From the NCBI RefSeq assembly GCF_041080625.1, contig NZ_CP163518.1:10905501-10969500 (forward strand): 64,000 nucleotides of DNA, given 5' to 3'. Positions 8,892 through 16,921 of this stretch are shown here, one piece after another. The position numbers were made by a program, and so were the translations under genes. The notes below the pieces were generated by a model that made no database searches, was not told where the DNA came from, and was given only the letters and a program-made list of their open reading frames with translations. Numbering within the stretch: the first letter of the stretch is position 1; each line of letters opens with the position of its first letter. This stretch comes from Streptomyces sp. CG1 (GTDB taxonomy: Bacteria; Actinomycetota; Actinomycetes; Streptomycetales; Streptomycetaceae).

Positions 8892-9635
8892 TTACTGGAT
8901 CCGGAATCCCGCAGGCCCGCGTACCGCAGCGGTGGCGAGTTCCATGACCCGGGCGCCGGGAACGGGCACGCCGGGTGCCTGCTGGGCCCAGGCCACCACG
9001 TCCTGCACGGAGGTGAGGCCGGCCGGTGGCTGTCCCGTGTACGGGATGGCGTAGAGCGGGGTGTTGGGTTCGCTGCGCCAGCTCTCGGCCAGTGTGCCCA
9101 GGTCCACCGCGTCGAAGCCGAGGACGTCGAGCAGGTCGGCCACCTCCTGCTTGGCGTCCGGGTCATCGCCCGACAGGGGCAGCGCGGTGCGGTCTGGGGC
9201 TCCGGCGGGGCGGAACAGGTTCAGCAGTTGGGTGGGGCCGATGTTGTGCAGTGCCTTGACCACCCGGGCGCCGGCGAGGTGGCGCTGGACGAGTTCGCTG
9301 GAGGTCAGCTCGTTGCTGTCGAGCTCCGGGGCGTTCCAGTCGGGCGTCGGGGCGTAGTTCATCGGGTCGATCACGGTCTTGCCCGCAAGCTCCGCCCGGG
9401 GCAGCTGTGTGTGGGCGGCCAGCGGCAGCGACGTGAGGACCAGGTCACCGGTGCCGGCCGCTTCGGCCGGGGTGGCCGCACTGGCCCGTCGGCCGAGGTC
9501 GGCGACGAGACGGGTCAGCGTCTCGGGGCCGCGTGAGTTGCTCAGGATGACGTTCAGGCCGGCATCGACGGCGCGGCGGGCGAGCCCGGAGCCGACCCTG
9601 CCGGTGCCGATGATGCCGAGTGTTGTGGTGCTCAC
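8892..9635 (-). CDS. NAD(P)-binding F420:NADP-oxidoreductase-like reductase
   Basis: A 247-residue protein with the dinucleotide motif GIIGTGRVGSGLARRAVDAG at the N-terminus, an SNSRG basic turn typical of NADP binding, and a TGDLVLTSLPL strand, as in coenzyme F420-dependent NADP reductase and its many paralogues. The C-terminal half (VVKALHNIGP, LPLSGDDPDAK) is the conserved family body. GTG start at 9635 with GGAG ten bases upstream. It is divergent from a LysR gene and is the likely target. Whether it uses F420 or another cofactor cannot be told. Confidence 0.85.
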   Translation of the reverse strand: MSTTTLGIIGTGRVGSGLARRAVDAGLNVILSNSRGPETLTRLVADLGRRASAATPAEAAGTGDLVLTSLPLAAHTQLPRAELAGKTVIDPMNYAPTPDWNAPELDSNELTSSELVQRHLAGARVVKALHNIGPTQLLNLFRPAGAPDRTALPLSGDDPDAKQEVADLLDVLGFDAVDLGTLAESWRSEPNTPLYAIPYTGQPPAGLTSVQDVVAWAQQAPGVPVPGARVMELATAAVRGPAGFRIQ

Positions 9636-9757
9636 TGGTGTTCTCCGTTCAGATCTCCCCGCGTCGCGGGTCCTACGGGCAGGACCGCTCCGGCGGGCTG
9701 GTACCCATCACAACCGCAGTGACGGTGGCGAACAACGACCAGAATCCCTCACCAGCG

Positions 9758-9772
9758 ATCACCTCATGTGAT
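9758..9772. promoter_or_regulatory. LysR-type operator candidate
   Basis: ATCAC, five bases, GTGAT: a perfect dyad of the T-N11-A class in the gap between the divergent reductase and LysR genes, 11 bases before the regulator start. Position suggests autoregulation; the role is inferred. Confidence 0.45.
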
Positions 9773-9783
9773 AGATCAGGAAG

Positions 9784-10632
9784 GTGGAACTCAGGGCGCT
9801 GAAGTACTTCGTGACCGTGGCCGAGGAGCTGCACTTCGGGCGCGCAGCGCGACGGCTGAGCATCGTGCAGCCGGCGGTGAGCCAGCAGATCTCCCGGCTC
9901 GAACGCGAGCTCGGCGTACGCCTGCTGGAGCGCACCTCGCGCCGGGTGCGGCTGACCCCAGCCGGCGAGCGGGTACTCGCCGCGGCCCGCGAGACCCTCG
10001 CCGCGGCGGCCCGGGTGCGGGTGGCCGCCGGGCAGCCGGCGGCCGTCCTGCGGATCGGGGTGGCCTCCTGCGTCACCCCATGCCTCGAACGGGCGGTGGC
10101 CCGCATGCACGGGGCTGAACGCCCCGCCGAGCCGGAACTGGTCGACCTGCCGGTGACCGCTCGCCTCGACGCGGTCCGCGACGGCGAACTGGACTTGGCG
10201 CTGGTCCGCGGCCCGGTCACCTCCCCAGCGGTCACAGCGGTGTATGCCTGGTCCGAGCCGCTGCACGCGGTCCTCGCACGCGAACACCCCGCCGCCCGCG
10301 AACGCGCGGTCGGCCTGCACGACCTCGATCCGTACGGCCTGCGGCTTCCCGCCCGCGAGGGCGACCCGCCGCTGCACGACGCGATCCTCGCCGTACTGCC
10401 CGCGGCCCCGCGGCGCCCGCCTGCCGGGGACATCCTCAACGTGCTGTTCGAGGTGGGCCGGGATCCCGGGGGGTGGACGCTGATGCCGGCGGAACAGATC
10501 GCCGGGGCCAGCGCCGAGCGGCTCGTCCAGGTACCGCTCGACCCGCCCGCGATCGTCGACTGCCACATCGTCACATCACGGGCGACCCCTGGACCGTGCG
10601 TGGCGTCGTACCTGGCCGCGTTCGCGGACTGA
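9784..10632 (+). CDS. LysR-family transcriptional regulator
   Basis: A 282-residue regulator with the classical N-terminal winged helix-turn-helix: LKYFVTVAEELHFGRAARRL, then VQPAVSQQISRLERELGVRL and LLERTSRRVRLTPAG. The effector domain follows from about residue 88 and is a little short. GTG start at 9784, where AGGAAG almost touches the codon, so translation may be leaderless or weak. It is divergent from the F420-type reductase and convergent with the hydrolase gene at 10707. Effector unknown. Confidence 0.9.
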   Translation: MELRALKYFVTVAEELHFGRAARRLSIVQPAVSQQISRLERELGVRLLERTSRRVRLTPAGERVLAAARETLAAAARVRVAAGQPAAVLRIGVASCVTPCLERAVARMHGAERPAEPELVDLPVTARLDAVRDGELDLALVRGPVTSPAVTAVYAWSEPLHAVLAREHPAARERAVGLHDLDPYGLRLPAREGDPPLHDAILAVLPAAPRRPPAGDILNVLFEVGRDPGGWTLMPAEQIAGASAERLVQVPLDPPAIVDCHIVTSRATPGPCVASYLAAFAD

Positions 10633-10651
10633 ACTCGCCTGCGCGGAGTTC
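10631..10651. terminator. Short inverted repeat between convergent genes
   Basis: GAACTC, nine bases, GAGTTC at the end of the LysR gene and before the 3' end of the hydrolase gene. The stem is only 6 bp, so it is a weak candidate terminator. Confidence 0.25.
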
Positions 10652-10706
10652 CGGCCTCCGGGGCAGGCGGGCCGACGTGCTGACTTCGGCCGCGACGCGC
10701 GCCCTG

Positions 10707-11675
10707 TCAGTCGAGCGTCGCTGCCCAGGCGCGCACGGTTTCGACGTACAGCTGCGGGTTGTGTGCGTGCATGGCGTGAGCCGCGTCCGGGAACGACCGG
10801 TAGTCGCAGCGCTGCCCGGCCCGGGTGATGAGCTCGCGCACCTGGCGGGCCTGGAGGTCGGAGACGGCGCCCAGGAGGGTTCCGGTCTCCTCGTCGACGG
10901 CGCGGTGGTGATGGGCGAACAGCACGGGGGCCTTGACCGCGGCGAGCATGCGGGCGTGGTCGTTGGAGGCGGTGGCCGAGCCGGTCCAGAAGGCGCGGGC
11001 CCACTCGGGGTCGTACTCCTTCATGCTCTGCGGCGGCTCGTCGCCGCCGAAGTAGCCGCCGGAGCGGCCGGACATCGCCGCCAGGCCCCGGAGCAGCGCC
11101 GGTGGCAGTTCGCGGGGCAGTGCCCGCACGAATCCCTGCCAGTCGCCGACCGACCACTGGTCGCCCAGGTACTTGCTGATGAGCTGGTGCATCGGGCCGA
11201 CGACCTGGCTGGTGCCCTGGCCGTAGGGCGGGCGGATCTCCGCGGAGAACAGCGGCGTGTCCTCCAAGTAGGCCCCGCGGATCATGCCGGGCGGCGCGTA
11301 GGCGGCGAGCCACGCGGCGATCAGGCCGCCGGAGGAGTTGCCGGCGACGACGACCGGGCGCTGGACGCGTCCGGAGATGAACCGGACCAGGTCGTTGCCC
11401 ATGTTGTCGACTGTGTAGCGGCCCGGGGTCCAGGTCGAGCGCCCCTGGCCGCGCGGGTCCACGGCGAAGACCTCGAAGTCGTCGGCCAGAAGCTCCATGG
11501 TTGCCTCGTAGCTCCACCAGGAGGTTCCCTGTGGCGGGATGAGCACGAGGGCCGGGTTGTCGGCGGAGCCGGTCGTGGTGTGGTTCAGCGCGACCTCGCC
11601 GGTGTCGAACGTCGCCTCCGGGTAGGCGTGCGGGACGTACGTGGCGTCGGGATTGTCGGGTCCGTAGCGCAGCAT
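10707..11675 (-). CDS. Alpha/beta-hydrolase
   Basis: A 322-residue alpha/beta-hydrolase fold enzyme. The oxyanion region LIPPQGTSWWSYEATM, the strand VDPRGQGRS and the nucleophile elbow VVAGNSSGGLIAAWL (Ser within Gly-Asn-Ser-Ser-Gly) are visible, with the catalytic His near DAAHAMHAHNP and an acid in LFAHHHRAVDEE. A cap domain lies between about residues 135 and 230. It is second in an operon behind the SDR gene (61-base gap), so the two probably act on the same substrate. No signal peptide, hence cytosolic. Substrate unknown. Confidence 0.85.
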   Translation of the reverse strand: MLRYGPDNPDATYVPHAYPEATFDTGEVALNHTTTGSADNPALVLIPPQGTSWWSYEATMELLADDFEVFAVDPRGQGRSTWTPGRYTVDNMGNDLVRFISGRVQRPVVVAGNSSGGLIAAWLAAYAPPGMIRGAYLEDTPLFSAEIRPPYGQGTSQVVGPMHQLISKYLGDQWSVGDWQGFVRALPRELPPALLRGLAAMSGRSGGYFGGDEPPQSMKEYDPEWARAFWTGSATASNDHARMLAAVKAPVLFAHHHRAVDEETGTLLGAVSDLQARQVRELITRAGQRCDYRSFPDAAHAMHAHNPQLYVETVRAWAATLD

Positions 11676-11736
11676 TGGTCTGCTCCTTTTTCGCGGGTCG
11701 TGTCGTCGGGTGCAGCTGAGTGGGGTGTCCGGGCGC

Positions 11737-12606
11737 TCAGCCGAAGTAGCGGCCCAGGTCCAGGTCCTCCAGGAGCCCCGGGTTGACGGGGTGCCAGCCC
11801 AGTAGTTCGCGGGTCAGGGCGTTGGAGGCCGTCATGTCGTTGCCGAGGATGCGGGCCAGGAAGCCGAAGTGGGCGGCGGCGTCCTGGGCCTCGACGGCCT
11901 TCACTGGGACGTCCAGGTGGCGGCCGATGGCCTCGGCCATCGCCCGGAGCGACACGCCCTCCTCGCCGACGCCGTGCAGGACCGATCCCGCCGGTGCCTG
12001 CTCCAGCGCGAGCCGGAACAGGCGTGCGGCGTCGAGCCGGTGCACCGAGGGCCAGCGGTTGGCCCCGTCGCCGAGGTAGCCGGAGAAGCCCTTCGTACGG
12101 GCGGTGCCGATCAGTTGCTGCACCATGCCGCACGTGTCGGCGTCGTGGACCGTCGGGGCGAGCCGCACGATGGACGAGCGCACACCGCGCTCCGCTTGCG
12201 CGAGCGCGGCCTGCGCGCCGGCGATCCGGGGGCTGCCCGAAGCGGGCGGGGTGTCCTGCTCGGTTCCCACCGGCCCGCCGGAGGCGATGACCAGCGGCCG
12301 GTCCGTGCCCGCGAGGGCGTCGCCGAACGTTTCGACCGCGGCCAACTCGGCGCGGGCCGCCGCCTCGTGCTGCGACAGGTCGTGGTGGAACGCGAGGTGG
12401 ACGACCCCGTCGCACTCGGCCGCGGCGGTACGCAGGATGTCGGGGTCCTCGATCGTGCCGCGCACCGCCTCTGCCCCGGCGGCGGTCAGGGCTGCCGCCG
12501 AGGCGTCGGAGCGGGCGAGCCCGAGGACCTGGTGCCCGGCGCCGATGAGCTCGGCGGTAACGGCGGAACCGATGAAACCGGACGCGCCGGTGACGAGAAC
12601 ACGCAT
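11737..12606 (-). CDS. NAD-dependent epimerase/dehydratase-type SDR
   Basis: A 289-residue extended short-chain dehydrogenase. It starts MRVLVTGASGFIGSAVTAEL, the NAD(P)-binding Gly-x-x-Gly-x-x-Gly motif, and has DGVVHLAFHHD and a SIVRLAPTVHDAD segment. The usual Tyr-x3-Lys is not plain, as in many atypical SDRs; this subgroup often acts as NAD-dependent oxidoreductase or thioester reductase-like protein. ATG at 12606 has AGGAG nine bases upstream and is preferred over the ATG at 12681. First gene of the SDR-hydrolase operon, divergent from the LysR gene at 12823. Confidence 0.82.
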   Translation of the reverse strand: MRVLVTGASGFIGSAVTAELIGAGHQVLGLARSDASAAALTAAGAEAVRGTIEDPDILRTAAAECDGVVHLAFHHDLSQHEAAARAELAAVETFGDALAGTDRPLVIASGGPVGTEQDTPPASGSPRIAGAQAALAQAERGVRSSIVRLAPTVHDADTCGMVQQLIGTARTKGFSGYLGDGANRWPSVHRLDAARLFRLALEQAPAGSVLHGVGEEGVSLRAMAEAIGRHLDVPVKAVEAQDAAAHFGFLARILGNDMTASNALTRELLGWHPVNPGLLEDLDLGRYFG

Positions 12607-12727
12607 GGCGATGCACTCCTTGGAAGCGGTTGGGGTTGGGCCCGAGGGGCGCTGGCGCCTCGCTCCGGCCGGTGATCCCACTCTGAGCCCGGCTGCTCGG
12701 GCGGGTCCAATGAATGTTTCGCAGGAG

Positions 12728-12748
12728 CCGATACGCTGCGTGTATCGG
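12728..12748. promoter_or_regulatory. Palindromic operator between SDR operon and LysR gene
   Basis: CCGATAC, seven bases, GTATCGG: a perfect 7-bp dyad in the 216-base divergent gap. Its 21-base length and position between both starts fit a LysR recognition site, but the role is inferred. Confidence 0.5.
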
Positions 12749-12822
12749 GCCTGTTCCGGGCAGCTGTCACGGTGTCAGCAGGTAGCTATGTCGCCGGTGG
12801 TCGCGGGGACTACGCTGGGGAG

Positions 12823-13719
12823 GTGCCCGACTCGTCGCAGCCCCCCGCCCCGGCCCCGGCCTTCGATCTGCGGTTGGCGTGGTGCTTCACGGTGGTGGCC
12901 GAGTACCGGCATTTCGGCCGGGCCGCCGAAGCCCTGCACACCACCCAGCCGTCCCTGAGCCGTCAGATCGGCCGCCTGGAAACGCAGTTGAGTGTCCGCC
13001 TGTTCGAGCGCACGCCGCAGGGCAACCACCTCACCGAGGCCGGTGAGGCCTTCCTGCCGCTTGCCACCGACCTGCTGCGCGCCGCCGACCGCGCTGCGGC
13101 CGGCACCCGGGCCGCCGCCCGGCCCGGCCGCATCACCATCGGCCACACGCCCGGCATCCTGGTCACCCCGGCCGTGCGCGAACTACGCCACCGGCACCCT
13201 GACGCAGAGGTACGCACCACACAACTGACGCCAGGCGAACCGCATCAGGCGCTGCTGGACCACCGCGCGGACGCCGTGATCGCCCGCCTGCCGTTCCCCA
13301 CCGACGGGCTCGACGTGACGGCCCTCTACGACGAACCCCGGGTGCTGGTGGTGCCGTTGGACCACCGGCTCGCCGGCCGGGAGTCGGTCACCCTGGCCGA
13401 CATCGCCGACGAGCCCCTGCCCAGGGTGCGGGGAGCAGACCCGCTCCAGAGCGCCTTCTGGCGCATCGACCCCCGCCCAGACGGCCGCCCGGCTCCCGAC
13501 GGGCCGCTGATCGAGGCCGTCGCGGACCAGTTCGAACTCATCGCCGGCGGGCAGGCCGTGACCATCTCCGTCCCCACCCACACCCTGCGCCCCGACCTCA
13601 CCACGGTCCCGCTCGAAGGCGTCGAACCCAGCCACGTGGTGCTGGCCACCCGCGCGGGCGACCGCAACCGCCTGGTGGCAGCCTTCCGCACGTATGCCAC
13701 CAGCGCCCTCGGCGGGTGA
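12823..13719 (+). CDS. LysR-family transcriptional regulator
   Basis: About 298 residues. The DNA-binding domain begins after a Pro/Ala tail: LRLAWCFTVVAEYRHFGRAA, then TTQPSLSRQIGRLETQLSVRL and LFERTPQGNHLTEAG. The effector domain follows. The start is uncertain: the GTG at 12823 has GGGGAG touching it, and another GTG at 12772 would add 17 residues; the shorter form is chosen because the added part shows no conserved features. Divergent from the SDR-hydrolase operon, which it probably controls. Confidence 0.87.
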   Translation: MPDSSQPPAPAPAFDLRLAWCFTVVAEYRHFGRAAEALHTTQPSLSRQIGRLETQLSVRLFERTPQGNHLTEAGEAFLPLATDLLRAADRAAAGTRAAARPGRITIGHTPGILVTPAVRELRHRHPDAEVRTTQLTPGEPHQALLDHRADAVIARLPFPTDGLDVTALYDEPRVLVVPLDHRLAGRESVTLADIADEPLPRVRGADPLQSAFWRIDPRPDGRPAPDGPLIEAVADQFELIAGGQAVTISVPTHTLRPDLTTVPLEGVEPSHVVLATRAGDRNRLVAAFRTYATSALGG

Positions 13720-13738
13720 GACGACCCCGGTTGAGAGT

Positions 13739-13993
13739 TCACCGAGACACGGTCGCGCCGGCCCGGAAATCACTCCTGCCTGGCGGATCGGGCCCCACAT
13801 GGACGCGTTCGGCCGCCGGCTGGACCATCGCGGGCCGCTCGTAGTAGGCATTGATGAGGTTGGTTTCATTCTCGGCCGCGTACGCCTCGGCGAAGCCGTC
13901 GTAGTCGTTGACCTGCGACGGATCCCCAGTCACCGCCAACGGCGAGGTGCCCCGAGTCGATCTCGCGTGCTCTTGGTGCTCGTTAGAAATCAT
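13739..13993 (-). pseudogene. SAM-dependent methyltransferase, N-terminal fragment
   Basis: The frame contains VNDYDGFAEAYAAENETNLI followed by NAYYERPAM, the characteristic N-terminal lead of a class I methyltransferase family in actinomycetes. The sequence then departs into unrelated residues before the Gly-x-Gly-x-Gly SAM motif, so only about the first fifth of a gene is left. It is convergent with the LysR gene and overlaps nothing else. From 13994 to 14396 I see no gene. Confidence 0.6.
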
Positions 13994-14396
13994 GGTGCGG
14001 GAGACGTGTGCTGCACCAGTTCGGTTCCTTGTCGCACCCGATCGCCCTCACAACCTTGAAGATCCAACGAGCTGTTTGTCCAAGCGTCACGACCACCTGA
14101 GCCGAAGCTCAGGAGTTGTCACCGGCGGAGAGGGATGAGCTGGCGATTCGGACCGGTCGAAGCAGTCTGGTTGTCACCAACAAGGCATTCGACTTGTCAC
14201 ATGCGCTCATGTGAACGGAGTGCGCAAGGACGGATCTAGGACGGATCTAGGACGGCAGCTCTTAGCCTCGATCTTGCACAACGGCCCCGCAATGAGCCGT
14301 CATGCACTAAAGCGCGTCACGGGGGCTCGCACGCCTCTCGGCGGCGCTGCTTGCATGGGAGACAACTCACCAAGCACACATCGTCAGGGGGACCAT

Positions 14397-15158
14397 GTGA
14401 ATCTCGCCCGAAAGCTGGCAGCCGGAGCCATCGCGGCCGGCCTCACTACCGCTGGCGTCGTCACTGCAACCCCGGCCAGCGCCACGAGGGAGAGGTCCGT
14501 GAGGGCACCACGCAGTATACTGCGCGCGTTCGCAGTCATGAGTCTGCTGTTCACCGGGACGGTGATCGCAGCCGCGTCGGCTTCGGCGACACCACAGGCT
14601 CCAATCGTCACCGACGTCTCTGTCAAGGTGACATCGGCGAGGGGCTCGGTACTACCCTGCGCGCAGCAGATTAAGGCGCAGGCGCCAAAATCCTGGTCGC
14701 CCAACGCTGTCGCCAAGGCAGTCGCAACACTTTGCGACTTTAAAGTCAGCCACGCCGAAACGACTAGCCCGTCAACGATGCATCCGCTATCGACGGGGCC
14801 TGGCAGTTTCTGCACAAAAGCAGACGACGGCATTCCCACCGTCGAAGACGTGAGAATCAGTTGGTGCTTTGGGGTGCACGCCGGCACTCCAGGATGGGCG
14901 CAGCCAACTAGCCTGCATTGCAGCCAGTCTGCGACCGGGTTCTCGATCGATCTGAAAGGCCCGTGCCAATGGTATGGGCAGAACCCGGCTTTTGGAAATG
15001 GAGACCAAGCGTTCGGCGCAACCGAGAACTTCACCAGTAGCGCCAAAATCTTTGGGATTGGGTTTAGCGCCGATCACTATCTGAACATCGCGACACACTG
15101 GGACGGCAGGAGTTGCATGAGTAACGACGAAGATACCGCCGGTAGCTGCTGGTTCTAG
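14397..15158 (+). CDS. Secreted Cys-rich protein with two consecutive signal peptides
   Basis: About 253 residues from the GTG at 14397 (AGGGGG seven bases upstream). Residues 1-31 form a complete Sec signal (ARKLAAGAIAAGLTTAGVV ... PASA), and residues 35-68 form a second one (LRAFAVMSLLFTGTVIAAA ... SASA). An in-frame GTG at 14499 with GAGAGG before it would start directly at the second signal, so the mature gene may begin there and the first be a leftover of another gene. The mature part has eight cysteines, probably four disulfides, and no recognised domain. A strong terminator follows. Confidence 0.65.
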   Translation: MNLARKLAAGAIAAGLTTAGVVTATPASATRERSVRAPRSILRAFAVMSLLFTGTVIAAASASATPQAPIVTDVSVKVTSARGSVLPCAQQIKAQAPKSWSPNAVAKAVATLCDFKVSHAETTSPSTMHPLSTGPGSFCTKADDGIPTVEDVRISWCFGVHAGTPGWAQPTSLHCSQSATGFSIDLKGPCQWYGQNPAFGNGDQAFGATENFTSSAKIFGIGFSADHYLNIATHWDGRSCMSNDEDTAGSCWF

Positions 15159-15164
15159 CCTCTT

Positions 15165-15192
15165 GTGGCCCCCATCGCGAGATGGGGGCCAC
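15165..15192 (+). terminator. Strong hairpin terminator
   Basis: Perfect 12-bp stem GTGGCCCCCATC / GATGGGGGCCAC with a GCGA tetraloop, followed by a short T run (CTTTGG), seven bases after the stop of the secreted protein gene. Confidence 0.85.
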
Positions 15193-15214
15193 TTTGGCGG
15201 ATCTAGAGCTCTTC

Positions 15215-15430
15215 TCAGAAGAGTTCAGCGCGAAGCGGGAAATTGAGGAGTCCGATGACGGCGTCAAGGGTCTCGGCGAGCTTCTCAAATTGGGGCAGGG
15301 AAGCGCCCGCCCTCCTCGGAGAGGATCCGCCAACACTTGAAGCGGGCCACCGTGTGCTCGACGTCCGCCGGAGGCCGCCCGGTCTGCCCGTAGCCCAACG
15401 GGATCTGCACATCGGGGAACCACGGGTCAC
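15215..15430 (-). pseudogene. IS5-type transposase C-terminal remnant (copy 1)
   Basis: The antisense strand carries VEHTVARFKCWRILSEE in one frame and KLAETLDAVIGLLNFPLRAEL in another, together matching the C-terminal helix region of IS5-type DDE transposases. A frameshift near 15300 separates them. No catalytic Asp or Glu remains apart from the Glu of the VEHTVAR helix. Length is about a fifth of a full gene. Confidence 0.6.
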
Positions 15431-15448
15431 ACTGAGGCATTTCCAACC

Positions 15449-15718
15449 TCAGCTCGAGGTTGCTATGTGGAGGGCGAGGACGGCCTTGACCAGGTCGGTG
15501 ATGCGGGTGGTGCTGCAGCGGAGCTTGCGCAGGAGGCGCCAGGACTTCAGGGTGGCCATTGCCTGTTCACCGACCGCACGGATCCTGGCGTGGGAGACGT
15601 TGACGGCCTTCTGGCCTTCGGAGAGCTTCTCCCAGCGGCCGCTGTAGGGACGCTCACGGTGCTGCCGGCGCCCTGATACCTATCGGCCCAGCAGCGCACG
15701 CCGGCCTCGGTCAGCGCC
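15449..15718 (-). pseudogene. IS5-type transposase C-terminal remnant (copy 2)
   Basis: Antisense frames give ALTEAGVRCWADRYQGAGST, then after a one-base shift near 15650 GRWEKLSEGQKAVN and HARIRAVGEQAMATLKSWRL, ending at 15449. This is the typical end of an actinobacterial IS5-group transposase, with the Glu of the HARIRAVGEQ helix as third catalytic residue. The N-terminal two thirds are absent. Its upstream edge runs straight into the Doc-like toxin gene, whose last codons are read from IS sequence. Confidence 0.7.
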
Positions 15719-15970
15719 GCGCAGGTAGGAGGCGGCGCAGATGGCGCCGAACAGCTCGTTGGCGTGTTCCAGTGCCGGGATGCGGATGAGTTGGTGCATG
15801 AGTGCGGCTGCCCGGTGATGAGGCTGCGGGTATACGTACCGGTCCATCACTTTGTCGGTGTGGCGGGCCACTGCGGCCTGGAGGCTGCCGAAGTCGATCA
15901 CGTCCGGGTCGCCGGGGAGGTTGCGGTGGGCGACGTCCAGCAGCCATGCCCGGTCGATAGCGAGGATCAC
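15680..15970 (-). CDS. Doc/Fic-like toxin, C-terminus replaced by IS sequence
   Basis: A 96-residue reading beginning at a GTG that overlaps the antitoxin stop by four bases (GTGA), the usual coupling in this toxin-antitoxin family. Residues 1-80 match Fic/Doc-type toxins: FGSLQAAVARHTDKVMDRYV, then HHRAAALMHQLIRIPALEHANELF. The canonical His-x-Phe-x-Asp/Glu-Gly-Asn motif is already altered to LEHANELF. After AASYL the frame enters the IS5 remnant and ends in RGADRGRRALLGR, so the C-terminal 30-40 residues are lost. Probably inactive, or retained as a partner-binding remnant. Confidence 0.65.
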   Translation of the reverse strand: MILAIDRAWLLDVAHRNLPGDPDVIDFGSLQAAVARHTDKVMDRYVYPQPHHRAAALMHQLIRIPALEHANELFGAICAASYLRGADRGRRALLGR

Positions 15971-16215
15971 GCAGCTCGCCCGTTCGTCTCGTCCTTGGTG
16001 GGCGCGGGGTGTCCGAACCGCTCGGCGAAGTGGGGTTCCCATTCCTGCGCGAAGTGCGCGGCGGCGCCGAGGAAGCGGTGCCGTAGGTCGTTGCCCTCGT
16101 CGGCAAGGACTTGGCGGGCGTAGTCGGGCACGTCCATACCGACTGCCTTGGCGCGTTCCTCGATCGTGGCGTATACGTCGTCGTCTACGCGGACGTTGAT
16201 CTGTTTCTTCGCCGT
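15967..16215 (-). CDS. Antitoxin, with ACG where the start codon should be
   Basis: The frame reads (T)AKKQINVRVDDDVYATIEER and continues to an acidic C-terminus with HFAQEWEPHFAERFGHPAP, about 82 residues: an N-terminal ribbon-helix-helix-like DNA-binding part and a toxin-binding tail. Families of this type begin Met-Ala-Lys-Lys, but here the codon is ACG at 16215 and no ATG, GTG or TTG lies upstream in frame. The next in-frame ATG is 26 codons in and would remove the DNA-binding strand. Either a near-cognate start is used or expression is lost. A dyad sits just upstream, as expected for autoregulation. Confidence 0.6.
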   Translation of the reverse strand, partial: TAKKQINVRVDDDVYATIEERAKAVGMDVPDYARQVLADEGNDLRHRFLGAAAHFAQEWEPHFAERFGHPAPTKDETNGRAA

Positions 16216-16224
16216 GAGACAAGC

Positions 16225-16249
16225 GTAGCGATTTTGTACGGGCCGCTAC
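16225..16249. promoter_or_regulatory. Operator dyad upstream of the toxin-antitoxin pair
   Basis: GTAGCG, 13 bases, CGCTAC, a perfect 6-bp inverted repeat, 10 bases before the antitoxin reading frame. Position and symmetry fit an autoregulatory operator; the short spacing to the coding start suggests a near-leaderless message. Confidence 0.5.
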
Positions 16250-16921
16250 ACACGAGGGCACAGGTCCGTTCCCGGAGGGCTGCCGCAGCGCTGGCTCGTG
16301 CCGAAGCGGCGGCCGCGCAGCTCCAGGACACCGTCCGGGCCGCGCGGGTGGTTCCGGTCGTGCTGCCTGCGCCCTGCCCGTCCTCCGCCACTCCGGCCCC
16401 GGAGCTGGCCGACGTCGCCGGTGACGAGGAGGTGATCCTCGAGGAACTGAACGGTGGCGATCGGCGACCCGATTTGGAAGAACCTCCAGGGTGGGGCCAA
16501 GGGCCGGGGGTTCAGACGAGGAGGAGACAAGCGTTCCCGACAGGTAAGAGGGATGTTCCCACCTCGTTGTCGAGCATGTCGCCACGGCCTCAGTGGTCTG
16601 GCCTGTCGTTGCCCCGGGGCTGTGTGCCGGGCGTGGCGCCTGGGGGTAGGGGTCCGGGCCGGTACGCGGCGTGGACGTCGGCTACTGCTTTCTGCCAGGT
16701 GGTCTCGCCGTTGGGTTCGTTGCCCTGTTATTGGGCTGGGTGTCGGCTGTGCGGGTCCGGTGTTGCGTTGCCGGTGGTGATCAGGGTGGCCAGTGGCAGG
16801 TGGGAGCGTGATCGGCTGGATGCAGCCTCAAGGGCTTGGCGCTGCTGGTTTTCGCCGAGTTCTTGTAGTCCTTTGACGTGGAAGCTCTCCCGCGGGCCGA
16901 CATGCCGCACCTGTCAGGAAC
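16250..16921. other. Gene-poor stretch with a possible coding remnant
   Basis: From about 16250 to 16460 the + strand carries an Ala/Arg-rich frame (AAAALARAEAAAAQLQDTVR) followed by an acidic part (ADVAGDEEVILEELNGGD). It has no start or SD and may be a scrap of a helical protein. From 16460 to 16921 nothing recognisable is seen. Confidence 0.3.

Noticed and set aside
14211..14396. Longer N-terminus for the secreted Cys-rich protein from 14211
   Set aside because: The extra 62 residues would bury the signal peptide; SD sequences support the GTGs at 14397 or 14499.
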